NCBI GenBank assembly: GCA_902805755.1
Contig: CADCUA010000231.1
Coordinates: 1 to 17,021 of the forward strand
DNA: 17,021 bases
Reading direction: 5' to 3'
DNA from: an uncultured Lysobacter sp.
GTDB lineage: Bacteria > Pseudomonadota > Gammaproteobacteria > Xanthomonadales > Xanthomonadaceae
The notes beneath the pieces were generated by a model. It saw only the letters and a program-made list of their open reading frames with translations. It made no database searches and was not told where the DNA came from. Positions 7,182 through 14,269 of the stretch are shown here, in pieces (position 1 is the first letter of the stretch; each line of letters opens with the position of its first letter). A program made the position numbers and the translations under genes.

Positions 7182-8381
7182 TCAGGCCACGATGTCGGAC
7201 AGCTTCGGATGCACCAGCAGTTTCACGCGATTGCGCCCGTCCTGCTTGGCCTGGTAAAGCGCGTTGTCGGCCGCGCGCAACAGGTCTGCACTCGACTGGA
7301 ACGCGGCCGGTGCCATCAGCGCGATGCCGACGCTCACGGTGAGCACGCGGTGGCTGCTGCCGGCGTGCTCCACCGCCAGGGCTTCGACCGCCTCGCGCAG
7401 TTGTTCGCCCAGCGCGGGCAGGTCCTCGGCCTGCATGCGATACCAGATCAGTGCGAATTCCTCGCCGCCGTAGCGCGCAGCCAGATCCATCGGACGGCGC
7501 GCCTGCTGCGCAATCACGCCGGCAACGGCGCGCAGCGCGGTGTCGCCCTGTGCGTGCCCGTAGCGATCGTTGTAGCGCTTGAACTGGTCGACGTCGATCA
7601 TCGCCACGGCCAGTTCCGCACCTTCGCGCGAGGCCTGCCGCCAGGTGCGGTCCAGATGGCTGTTGAGCACGCGGCGGTTGTACAGGCCGGTCATGCTGTC
7701 GCGTTCGGCCAGGTCGTTGAGCATGCCCTGCATGAGGAACGCGGTGCGCGAGCCGTACTCGATGAAGTAGCCGCCGTACGCGCCGACCGCATTCGCCGTG
7801 CACATGAAGATGATCTGGTACAGCCGCGCCTGCGGGTCGGGCTGCAGCGCGAACTCCATCGCGACAAATGCAATGAGCGTGGTGATGTTCACGATGAGCG
7901 CGCGCCACCAGCTCAGGCATGCGATCAGGTAGATGAAAAGCACGACGAGCAGCAGGCCTTCGTACGGAAGCGCATAGCCGCGAAGCAGCGCGGCGCCGAC
8001 CACCGCAACCGTGCCCAGGCCGGTGATGAGCGATGCCACGAAGATCGAGCGCTGCAGGTAACGCCGCCACACGAAGGAATGGCTGGTCAGCAGCACGATG
8101 GCGAACGCAGGCATGATCAGGCCCAGGCGGATGCCCGCTGTCCACCGGGCGACATCGGCCGGGAGCGTGGCAAGGTCGATCACGACGAACGCGCCGAACA
8201 GCGCAAACGCGAGGTACGTGGCCCAGCGCACGCGCATCAGATTCATGCTGTCGTTGAAGCGACGGAAATCACGCTCCAGCGGCCGCTCGAACCTGAGGCC
8301 GCGATAGCCGCGCTCGAACGCGCGACGGTATCGCGACGGTCCGGTAGCGCTCAGGACATCCGGGTTATCAAGATGCAGCAT
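7182..8381 (-). CDS. Membrane-bound diguanylate cyclase (GGDEF) with six transmembrane segments
   Basis: The enzyme makes cyclic di-GMP from two GTP at the inner membrane. The 399-residue protein has a basic N-terminal region (1-52) and six hydrophobic helices (about 54-72, 83-99, 111-132, 140-157, 159-178, 188-207). The GGDEF domain spans about 215-390: the metal-binding aspartate in MIDVDQFK (263), the active GGEEF at 305-309, and a canonical RxxD inhibitory site (Arg296-Asp299) five residues before it. It is therefore predicted to be active and product-inhibited. The ATG at 8381 has GGAG 4-5 bases upstream; the adjacent upstream TTG is too close to that site. It is divergent from the four-gene phosphotransfer operon and upstream of the large kinase on the same strand, so one of these kinases may govern it. 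No EAL domain is present. Confidence 0.95.
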   Translation of the reverse strand: MLHLDNPDVLSATGPSRYRRAFERGYRGLRFERPLERDFRRFNDSMNLMRVRWATYLAFALFGAFVVIDLATLPADVARWTAGIRLGLIMPAFAIVLLTSHSFVWRRYLQRSIFVASLITGLGTVAVVGAALLRGYALPYEGLLLVVLFIYLIACLSWWRALIVNITTLIAFVAMEFALQPDPQARLYQIIFMCTANAVGAYGGYFIEYGSRTAFLMQGMLNDLAERDSMTGLYNRRVLNSHLDRTWRQASREGAELAVAMIDVDQFKRYNDRYGHAQGDTALRAVAGVIAQQARRPMDLAARYGGEEFALIWYRMQAEDLPALGEQLREAVEALAVEHAGSSHRVLTVSVGIALMAPAAFQSSADLLRAADNALYQAKQDGRNRVKLLVHPKLSDIVA

Positions 8382-8574
8382 CAAGCTCCGACCATGAGGT
8401 GTAACGGTGCCAGTCCAGTGACCAGAAGCTGTATCGCCAAGCCCTGCAGCGATTACCGCAAGGACTGCCCCGGTTTTCCAGCATACGGCGCGGCAGCGGC
8501 AGCTTGTGCGAACCGTGGCAGCGCGGCCATCGTTATCCGTGCGGCGTGATCGTGCTGTTCCCGCCCGACGCGGC

Positions 8575-8592
8575 CACGCATGATGATGCGTG
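8575..8592. promoter_or_regulatory. Inverted repeat, candidate operator in the divergent region
   Basis: CACGCAT (8575-8581), spacer GATG, ATGCGTG (8586-8592) is an exact 7-bp inverted repeat, 24 bases upstream of the TTGACA hexamer at 8617. Its size and symmetry suit a dimeric DNA-binding regulator placed between two divergent promoters. I do not recognise the motif, and no regulator gene is present in the window. Confidence 0.35.
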
Positions 8593-8724
8593 TCACTCCG
8601 CGCTCACGGTTGGCTTTTGACAGTAAGAGCATTCGACAGCCGGTTCCATGAGCCGGACGGCATACGAGGTCGACCCCATTCTCTATCCGACGCCCCCGCC
8701 CGTGCCGCACCAGCCGCTGGTTGA

Positions 8725-8755
8725 CCCCGGCCGCCCCGCCAGCGGGCGCCCGGGG
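8725..8755 (+). promoter_or_regulatory. Hairpin enclosing the ribosome-binding region of the CHASE3 kinase
   Basis: CCCCGGCCGCCC (8725-8736) pairs with GGGCGCCCGGGG (8744-8755) over 11 of 12 positions around a 7-base loop. The only purine-rich candidate Shine-Dalgarno, GGGG at 8752-8755, is inside the 3' arm, 5 bases before the ATG at 8761. An in-frame TGA at 8722-8724 shows that the reading frame cannot start further upstream. The fold would hide the ribosome-binding site of the first gene of the operon. Confidence 0.5.
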
Positions 8756-8760
8756 CCTGG

Positions 8761-10263
8761 ATGCCCGTGACCGGGCACACCGCATCGCTGGCACGCGCGG
8801 TCGACCACGCCAACCGCCCGCTGGCGATCGCCACGTTCATCTCCGCGCTGGTACTCCTGCTGTCGGGGGTGCTTACGTACCGCGCGTTGCGCGCGAATGA
8901 CGAAGCGAATGGCTGGGTCGCGCACACCTATGAAGTCATCGCGCACCTCGAGGCGGTACGCGCGACCGTTACCTCGGCCGAAACCGCCGAGCGCGCCTAC
9001 CTGCTGGTCGGCGACCCTGCACAACTCGCGAGCTTCCGACACTTCAAGCGGCAGATCCCCGCGCGGCTGGCCGAACTGCGTCGACTGACGTCCGACAACC
9101 CGGCACAGCAGGCGCGGCTGGACTCCCTGCAACGCGCCGTGGCAATCCGGCTGGCCAGCCTGGACCGCGCAATCGCGATGCAGAGCAGCGGCGACCCCGC
9201 TGGCGCGGTGGCAATCGTGCGCAATTCCGGTCTGCGCCTCATGGAGCAGGTACGTACCGAGTTCAGCGCGATGCGTGACGCCGAACAGCGGCTGCTGAAG
9301 ATCCGTGTTGCGCAGGCGCGCTCGGCGACGCAGCTCGGCGCCGGGGCGACGTTCGGCACCAGCATCCTCGCCACCGCGCTGCTGGCGGCGCTGTATCTGC
9401 TGTCATCGCGCCATGCCTCGCGCCTTGCGCGCGAGCAGCGGGAATTGCTTGATTCGCGGGAACAGACACGCGCCAAGGCCATGGAGCTGCAGGCGGCCAA
9501 CGCCCAGCTGCAGCACGCGGCCGAGGTCCTGGAACAGCGCGTCAGCGAGCGCACCGCCGCACTCGGCGAGGCGAATGCGGAACTCGAGGGCTTTGCGCGC
9601 ACGGTCGCACACGACCTGCGCGCGCCGCTGCGCAACATCCAGGGCTACGCGACCGCGTTGCTGGAAGACGAGGCGCCGCGCATGAGCGCGGATGGCCAGG
9701 ACTACACGAACCGCTTGGCAGCCAGTGCCGGCCGGCTGGATGGCATGATCACCGACCTTCTCGCATACAGCCGTATGGCACGCGCCAGCCTGCACCTGGA
9801 GCGTGTGGACCCGGCTGCGGTGGTGGACGAGGTGCTGCAGGATCTGGTCGCCGACATCGAATCGACGCGTGCGACGGTCGAGGTGGCCGGGCCGCTGCCG
9901 GCCGTGCTCGCACACCGCGCGACGCTGGCACAGGTGCTTGCGAATCTGCTCTCGAACGCATTCAAGTTCGTGCTGCCCGGCGATGCACCGTACGTCGCGG
10001 TGGAGGCCACACGCCAAGGGGACATGGTTATCCTGTCGGTCACCGACCGCGGCATCGGCATCGCGGCAGAACACCACGAGCGCATCTTCGACGTGTTCGA
10101 ACGTCTGCACGGCCAGGAGCAGTACCCGGGCACCGGCATCGGCCTTGCGATCGTGCGCAAGGGCGTGGAGCGAATGGGCGGACAGATCACCGTGCACAGC
10201 CCCTTCGGACGCGGCGGCTCGCGCTTCGAGATCCGGCTGCCGGCCGCTGGAGCCTCGCCATGA
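8761..10263 (+). CDS. CHASE3-domain sensor histidine kinase (phytochrome-type kinase core)
   Basis: This 500-residue inner-membrane kinase has a transmembrane helix at about 21-41, a CHASE3-like periplasmic sensor (about 45-185, with ERAYLLVGDPA typical of CHASE3), and a second membrane helix at about 193-215. A coiled coil (220-272) follows instead of a clear HAMP. HisKA has His284 in VAHDLRAPLRNIQGY. HATPase has Asn399, DRGIGI (429-434) and GTGIGLA (457-463). The RLHGQEQYPGTGIG lid is typical of kinases related to cyanobacterial Cph1, though no bilin-binding GAF is present. CHASE3 ligands are unknown. The next gene, a single-domain regulator, overlaps by 4 bp, matching the usual Cph1-type kinase/Rcp1-type regulator pairing, so it is the likely cognate partner. 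The start is fixed by the upstream in-frame stop at 8722; a GTG at 8767 is an alternative. Confidence 0.92.
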   Translation: MPVTGHTASLARAVDHANRPLAIATFISALVLLLSGVLTYRALRANDEANGWVAHTYEVIAHLEAVRATVTSAETAERAYLLVGDPAQLASFRHFKRQIPARLAELRRLTSDNPAQQARLDSLQRAVAIRLASLDRAIAMQSSGDPAGAVAIVRNSGLRLMEQVRTEFSAMRDAEQRLLKIRVAQARSATQLGAGATFGTSILATALLAALYLLSSRHASRLAREQRELLDSREQTRAKAMELQAANAQLQHAAEVLEQRVSERTAALGEANAELEGFARTVAHDLRAPLRNIQGYATALLEDEAPRMSADGQDYTNRLAASAGRLDGMITDLLAYSRMARASLHLERVDPAAVVDEVLQDLVADIESTRATVEVAGPLPAVLAHRATLAQVLANLLSNAFKFVLPGDAPYVAVEATRQGDMVILSVTDRGIGIAAEHHERIFDVFERLHGQEQYPGTGIGLAIVRKGVERMGGQITVHSPFGRGGSRFEIRLPAAGASP

Positions 10264-10757
10264 ACGCGCAGCTGCCGACCGTGCTGCTCGCCGAGGACAA
10301 TCCGGACGACCGCTTCCTGATCGAACGTGCGATCCGCCGCTCGCGCCAGGCCGTGTCACTGCAGGTCGTGGGCGACGGTGCGCAGGCGATCGACTATCTC
10401 GCCGGCAATGCCCCGTTCCACGATCGCACCCGGCATCCGCCACCGCGACTCGTGCTGCTGGACTGGAAACTGTCCAGGCGCAGCGGGCTGGAAGTGCTGC
10501 AGTGGGTCCGGTCGCGCTCGCACCTGGACGGCCTGCCGGTCGTGGTGCTGAGCGCATCGGGCGAGCGCGAGGACGTATGCCAGGCGCTGGGGGCACGCGC
10601 GAACTCCTACCTGCAGAAGCCCGGCAGCTCCAGCGACCTGCTTGAACGCATGGACGCGACGCTGACCTACTGGTTGCAGCACAATCTCGGCCCCGCTGCC
10701 CTGGCCGGACCGCACGAACCCGCCGATGACGTCGCTCCGACTGCTGCTGCTCGATGA
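10260..10757 (+). CDS. Single-domain response regulator, Rcp1-type
   Basis: This 165-residue protein is a lone receiver domain with no output domain. Acidic pocket Glu12-Asp13, phospho-acceptor Asp68 in LVLLDWKL, Ser98 in the switch position, and Lys120-Pro121 are all present. The insertion between beta-2 and beta-3 (HDRTRHPPPR) is typical of Rcp1-like partners of phytochrome-type kinases. Residues 135-165 are a variable tail. The ATG overlaps the kinase stop (ATGA) and has GGAG 7 bases upstream. It is probably phosphorylated by the preceding CHASE3 kinase and acts by protein contact, perhaps with the following kinases. It carries the DNPDDR motif shared by the N-terminal receivers of the next two genes. 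Confidence 0.93.
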   Translation: MNAQLPTVLLAEDNPDDRFLIERAIRRSRQAVSLQVVGDGAQAIDYLAGNAPFHDRTRHPPPRLVLLDWKLSRRSGLEVLQWVRSRSHLDGLPVVVLSASGEREDVCQALGARANSYLQKPGSSSDLLERMDATLTYWLQHNLGPAALAGPHEPADDVAPTAAAR

Positions 10758-12240
10758 CAACCCTGACGACCGCCTGCTCGCCTTGCGCGAGTTGCGCCGG
10801 CAGTTCGAAACAGTGGACGTCACCGAGGTGAACGACCGCGAGGGCTTCGAGGCGGCGCTGGAACAGCCCGCGTTCGATATCGTCATCACCGATTACCAGA
10901 TGCAGTGGACCACGGGCATGGAGGTGCTGCAGCGGGTCAAGACGCGCTGGCCGCGCATGCCGGTGATCATGTTCACCGCAACCGGCACGCAGGAAATCGC
11001 CGTGCAGGCGATGAAGTCGGGCCTGGACGATTACGTCATCAAGAGTCCGCGCCACTACCTGCGCCTGTCGGTCGCCGTGCGCAGCTGCCTGGACCGAAAC
11101 GAAGTGCGGCTGCGCGCGGTGCGTTCGGAGACGCGCCTGCAGGCGCTGCTGGAGCACGCGCGCATGGGGCTGTTCCGGCTGTCGCTGGACGGCACCTTGC
11201 TGGATGCGAACCGTTCGATGCGCAATGTGCTTGCACTGGACGAAACCGCTGCGCTCGACGACGCCCGTCATCCGCTGCTCGACGCCGCGCGCGAACTTGC
11301 CGCGGGCCTTGCCGCACGTGGCGACACCGCCGAGCGCGAGGTCGTGGCGCCATGCGACCCGACGCGCGGTGACTGCTATTACGCACTCAAGGTCGTGCGC
11401 GTTCCGGTCAACGGCCATGACGCGATTGATGGACTCGTCGACGACACAACCTCGCTGCGCCACGCCGACCTCGCGTTGCATGCGCTGAACCGTGACCTCG
11501 AGCGCCGCGTCGAACAGCGCACGCAGCAGTTGCAGGACGCGAACGAGACGCTGGAAGCGTTCGCCTATTCGGTCTCCCATGATCTGCGCGAACCGGTGCG
11601 CACGCTGCAGGGCTACGCCCGTGCATTGCATGAGGATTTCAACGCCGGGCGGCTGGACGATGCACCGCTGTTCCTCGAACGCATGGCGGACGTGGCCGGC
11701 CGCGTCGAAGGCATGGTGACCGACCTGCTTGCCTATTCCACGCTCTCGCGCGCCGAACTCGCGCGCACCGGGGTGCGTCTGGAGGAAATCGTCGACGAGG
11801 CCTGTGGCTATCTGGCTTACGACACCTCATTCCAGCAGGCACGCGTGACGCGCGAGGGCGAGCCGTGGCCGGCCGTTCGCGCACACGCCGGCACGCTGGG
11901 GCAGGTGCTGGTGAACCTGCTGTCGAACGCCGCGAAGTTCATCGCCGCGGACACGCGCGCCGAGATCACCCTCGCCGCGCGTCGCGAAGGCGACCGCGTG
12001 CGCATGGAGGTCCGCGACAACGGCATCGGCATCGCCGAGCGCGACCATGCGCGCATCTTCGAGGTGTTCCAGCGCCTGCACGGGCAGGAACGTTATCCCG
12101 GCACCGGCATCGGCCTCGCGCTCGCACGCAAGGGCGTCGAGCGCATGGACGGCGCGATGGGCGTGGTGTCGGAAGCGGGTGCGGGCGCGAGGTTCTGGTT
12201 CGAATTACCGGCGACCGACGAAGCCGGAGCGATCACATGA
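10726..12240 (+). CDS. REC-PAS histidine kinase (receiver at the N-terminus, phytochrome-type core)
   Basis: This 504-residue soluble protein starts with a receiver (3-125): Asp10-Asp11, phospho-acceptor Asp56 in VITDYQMQW, Thr84 and Lys106. A degenerate PAS (about 138-245) and a short coiled coil (245-275) follow. HisKA has His285 in VSHDLREPVRTLQGY. HATPase has Asn401, DNGIGI (431-436) and GTGIGLA. The lid RLHGQERYPGTGIG is nearly identical to that of the CHASE3 kinase, indicating paralogy. The receiver in front of the kinase suggests that kinase activity is set by phosphorylation from elsewhere. Its ATG lies 32 bp inside the preceding gene with no visible Shine-Dalgarno, pointing to translational coupling. 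After the conserved Lys the sequence is Lys-Ser-Pro rather than Lys-Pro. No membrane segment. Confidence 0.92.
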   Translation: MTSLRLLLLDDNPDDRLLALRELRRQFETVDVTEVNDREGFEAALEQPAFDIVITDYQMQWTTGMEVLQRVKTRWPRMPVIMFTATGTQEIAVQAMKSGLDDYVIKSPRHYLRLSVAVRSCLDRNEVRLRAVRSETRLQALLEHARMGLFRLSLDGTLLDANRSMRNVLALDETAALDDARHPLLDAARELAAGLAARGDTAEREVVAPCDPTRGDCYYALKVVRVPVNGHDAIDGLVDDTTSLRHADLALHALNRDLERRVEQRTQQLQDANETLEAFAYSVSHDLREPVRTLQGYARALHEDFNAGRLDDAPLFLERMADVAGRVEGMVTDLLAYSTLSRAELARTGVRLEEIVDEACGYLAYDTSFQQARVTREGEPWPAVRAHAGTLGQVLVNLLSNAAKFIAADTRAEITLAARREGDRVRMEVRDNGIGIAERDHARIFEVFQRLHGQERYPGTGIGLALARKGVERMDGAMGVVSEAGAGARFWFELPATDEAGAIT

Positions 12241-14162
12241 CGCGCCCGCTCATGTTGCTGCTGGTGGACGACAACCCCGACGACCGCATGCTCGTCGTGC
12301 GCGAGGTCCGCAAGGTACTGCCGGACGCGCATGTGGACGAGGCCGCTGACGAGGCCACGCTGGTTGAATGGATCGAAGCCGGTCGCGAGTGGGACGTGGC
12401 GGTGACGGACTATCAGCTGCGCTGGTCGACCGGCATGGACGTATTCCATCGGCTGCAGGCGACGCGCCCGGGCCTGCCGGTGATCATGTTCACCGCCAGC
12501 GGCAGCGAGGAGCTGGCGGTCGACGCGCTCAAGCAGGGCGTGGACGATTACATCACCAAGACGCCCAAGCATTACGGCCGCGTGCCTTACGCCGTGCAGG
12601 CCGCTGCCGAGCGCCGGCGGCGACAGCAGGTCGCGGCCGCTGCCGAATCCGCGCGCGAGCAGAGCGATACGCTGCTCAAGCTCGCGCTGGAGGCGGCGGC
12701 GATGGAGACCTGGGAATACGACATCGCCGCGCGCCAGCTCACGCTGCACGGCCGTTCGCCGCGCCTGTCCGGCGGCGTGCGCCGCGAGCTGTCGGCCGAT
12801 GCGCTGCTGCAGGCAATGGCGCCTGCCGACATTGAAGCAGTGCGCGCGCAGTTCCGCGCGTCGGCTGATTCGAATCAGCGCTTCGAACGCGAATTCCGTA
12901 TGCACATCCGCAATGACCTGCGCTGGTTGCGTGCGGCCGGACTGCCCGACGGCCGTGGACGCGTGGTCGGCGTGGTGGAAGACATCACCGCGCGCAAACG
13001 CGCGGAGGAGTCGCTGCACGAAGCGGATCGCCGGAAGGACCAGTTCATCGCCACGCTCGCGCACGAACTTCGCAACCCGCTCGCACCGATCCGTTATGCC
13101 GTGCGCCTGCTCGAAACGGGAACGGACGCGGCGCAGATCGAACACGCACGCACGGTGATCGAGCGCCAGGCCGCGATGATGGCGGGCCTGCTGGACCAGC
13201 TGCTGGACCTGCGACGCATCGCGCACGGGCATTTCGCCCTGGCGCGCGCTGCCGTGGACCTGCGCGCGGTCGCACGCAACGCATTCGAGGATGCAGGGGC
13301 GTTGGCTCACGCCAGTTCGCACCGGTTGTCGCTGTCGATGCCCGATGGGCCCGTGCTGGTCGACGGTGACGCGATGCGCCTGAAACAGGTGCTGGACAAC
13401 CTGGTGCAGAACGCCCTCAAGTTCACGCCCGCCGGTGGTGCGATCGAAATCGCGGTGGAGGATCGCGCGGATGGCGCACTCGTGCGCATCACCGACACTG
13501 GCGTCGGCATCGCACCCGAGATGCTCGACAAGGTGTTCGAGCCGCTTGTGCAGGTCAATGCGGGGCCATCGGCCGCAACACGCGGTGGCCTGGGCCTGGG
13601 CCTTGCGGTGGCGCGCCAACTGGTCGAGTTGCATGGCGGCCGCATCGCCGCCAGCAGCCCGGGGCTTGGCCGGGGCACGACGTTCGCCATTCAACTGCCG
13701 CGCTTTGAAGCACAGACCGATGTCGACGCCAACGGGCCCACCGTCGTCCCGCCCCCCGCTCCTGCACCGGCGGATACGCACACACAGCCGACCTCCGCAT
13801 TGCGCGTGCTGATCGCCGACGACCAACCCGATGCCGCCGAAAGCCTGGGCATGGTGCTGGAACTGGAAGGACACGAAGTACGCATCGCGTTCGACGGCGC
13901 ACAGGCATGCGAGATCGCGCAGCAGTGGCAACCGGACGTCATGGTGCTCGACATCGGCATGCCGCAGATGGGCGGTGACGAAGTGGCCCGCTGGGTGCGG
14001 GCGCAGCCGTGGGGGAATGGAGTTTGGCTGGTGGCTGTCACCGGCTGGGGACGGGACGAGGACCGCCTGCAGCTGCAGAACGCGGGTTTCGACCTGCACC
14101 TGGTGAAGCCGGTGGAGGTCTCGCGTCTGCTCGTCGCCGTGCGCCCGCAAACCACCGGCTAG
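12237..14162 (+). CDS. REC-PAS-HisKA-HATPase-REC hybrid histidine kinase
   Basis: This 641-residue soluble hybrid kinase has, in order: receiver 1 (3-125; Asp11-Asp12, phospho-acceptor Asp58 in VTDYQLRW, Thr86, Lys108), a linker helix, a PAS/PAC-like region (about 145-255, ending VVGVVEDITARKRAEE), HisKA with His276 in LAHELRNPLAPIR, HATPase with Asn392, DTGVGI (420-425) and GLGLGLA (451-457), a Pro-rich linker (500-518), and receiver 2 (521-638; phospho-acceptor Asp572 in VLDIGMP, Thr602, Lys624-Pro625). The kinase core is of the ordinary hybrid type, unlike the two upstream kinases, while receiver 1 is a close relative of the receiver in the preceding gene. The ATG overlaps the previous stop by 4 bp with GGAG 7 bases upstream. 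The terminal receiver would normally pass phosphate to an HPt protein, and none is encoded here. The strong terminator follows. Confidence 0.93.
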   Translation: MTRPLMLLLVDDNPDDRMLVVREVRKVLPDAHVDEAADEATLVEWIEAGREWDVAVTDYQLRWSTGMDVFHRLQATRPGLPVIMFTASGSEELAVDALKQGVDDYITKTPKHYGRVPYAVQAAAERRRRQQVAAAAESAREQSDTLLKLALEAAAMETWEYDIAARQLTLHGRSPRLSGGVRRELSADALLQAMAPADIEAVRAQFRASADSNQRFEREFRMHIRNDLRWLRAAGLPDGRGRVVGVVEDITARKRAEESLHEADRRKDQFIATLAHELRNPLAPIRYAVRLLETGTDAAQIEHARTVIERQAAMMAGLLDQLLDLRRIAHGHFALARAAVDLRAVARNAFEDAGALAHASSHRLSLSMPDGPVLVDGDAMRLKQVLDNLVQNALKFTPAGGAIEIAVEDRADGALVRITDTGVGIAPEMLDKVFEPLVQVNAGPSAATRGGLGLGLAVARQLVELHGGRIAASSPGLGRGTTFAIQLPRFEAQTDVDANGPTVVPPPAPAPADTHTQPTSALRVLIADDQPDAAESLGMVLELEGHEVRIAFDGAQACEIAQQWQPDVMVLDIGMPQMGGDEVARWVRAQPWGNGVWLVAVTGWGRDEDRLQLQNAGFDLHLVKPVEVSRLLVAVRPQTTG

Positions 14163-14198
14163 CGGCATCCAACCCGGTACACGACAGTCCGAAAAGAA

Positions 14199-14223
14199 AA
14201 AACCCGGGCAAGACCCGGGTTTT
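14199..14223. terminator. Bidirectional Rho-independent terminator between the kinase operon and glmS
   Basis: AAAACCCGGG (14199-14208) and CCCGGGTTTT (14214-14223) form a perfect 10-bp stem with a 5-base loop. Four T residues end the plus-strand copy, and the run of A residues before it (from 14192) supplies a longer U-tract for the minus strand. It lies between convergent genes, 37 bp after the hybrid kinase stop and 47 bp after the glmS stop in the other direction, so it probably ends both transcripts. Confidence 0.92.
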
Positions 14224-14269
14224 CATGACAAGGCCCGTGATACATGGGCCCTGCAGACGTGTCGCCGCG

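Larger units (their letters stand above)
8382..8760. other. 379-bp divergent intergenic region between the cyclase and the CHASE3 kinase
   Basis: No credible gene lies here; open frames crossing it on either strand have no recognisable domain. It must hold the promoters of both the leftward cyclase/kinase pair and the rightward four-gene operon. A perfect -35-like TTGACA occurs at 8617-8622 on the plus strand, but no acceptable -10 is found 16-19 bases downstream. An inverted repeat (8575-8592) and a hairpin at the kinase start (8725-8755) are listed separately. Confidence 0.6.

Noticed and set aside
6504..8549. A 681-codon open frame on the plus strand crossing the cyclase and kinase genes
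   Set aside because: It opposes two genes with complete catalytic motifs and shows no domain of its own.
8617..8645. A sigma-70 promoter based on the perfect TTGACA at 8617
   Set aside because: No acceptable -10 occurs at spacings of 16-19 bp; a sigma-54 reading of the nearby TGGC also fails because no GC lies at the required distance.
8453..8794. A 113-codon minus-strand frame in the divergent gap
   Set aside because: It overlaps the start of the CHASE3 kinase, has no family resemblance and no clear ribosome-binding site.
8761..10263. A photoreceptor role for the CHASE3 kinase because of its phytochrome-type core
   Set aside because: There is no bilin-binding GAF/PHY module; only the catalytic half resembles Cph1.
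9403..11631. A 742-codon open frame on the minus strand
   Set aside because: It lies antisense to two clear signalling genes, has no recognisable domain, and is rich in Arg, His and Gln as expected for the reverse complement of GC-rich coding sequence.
12093..14168. A 691-codon open frame on the minus strand
   Set aside because: Antisense to the REC-PAS-kinase-REC gene, with low-complexity composition and no motif; a GC-rich shadow frame.
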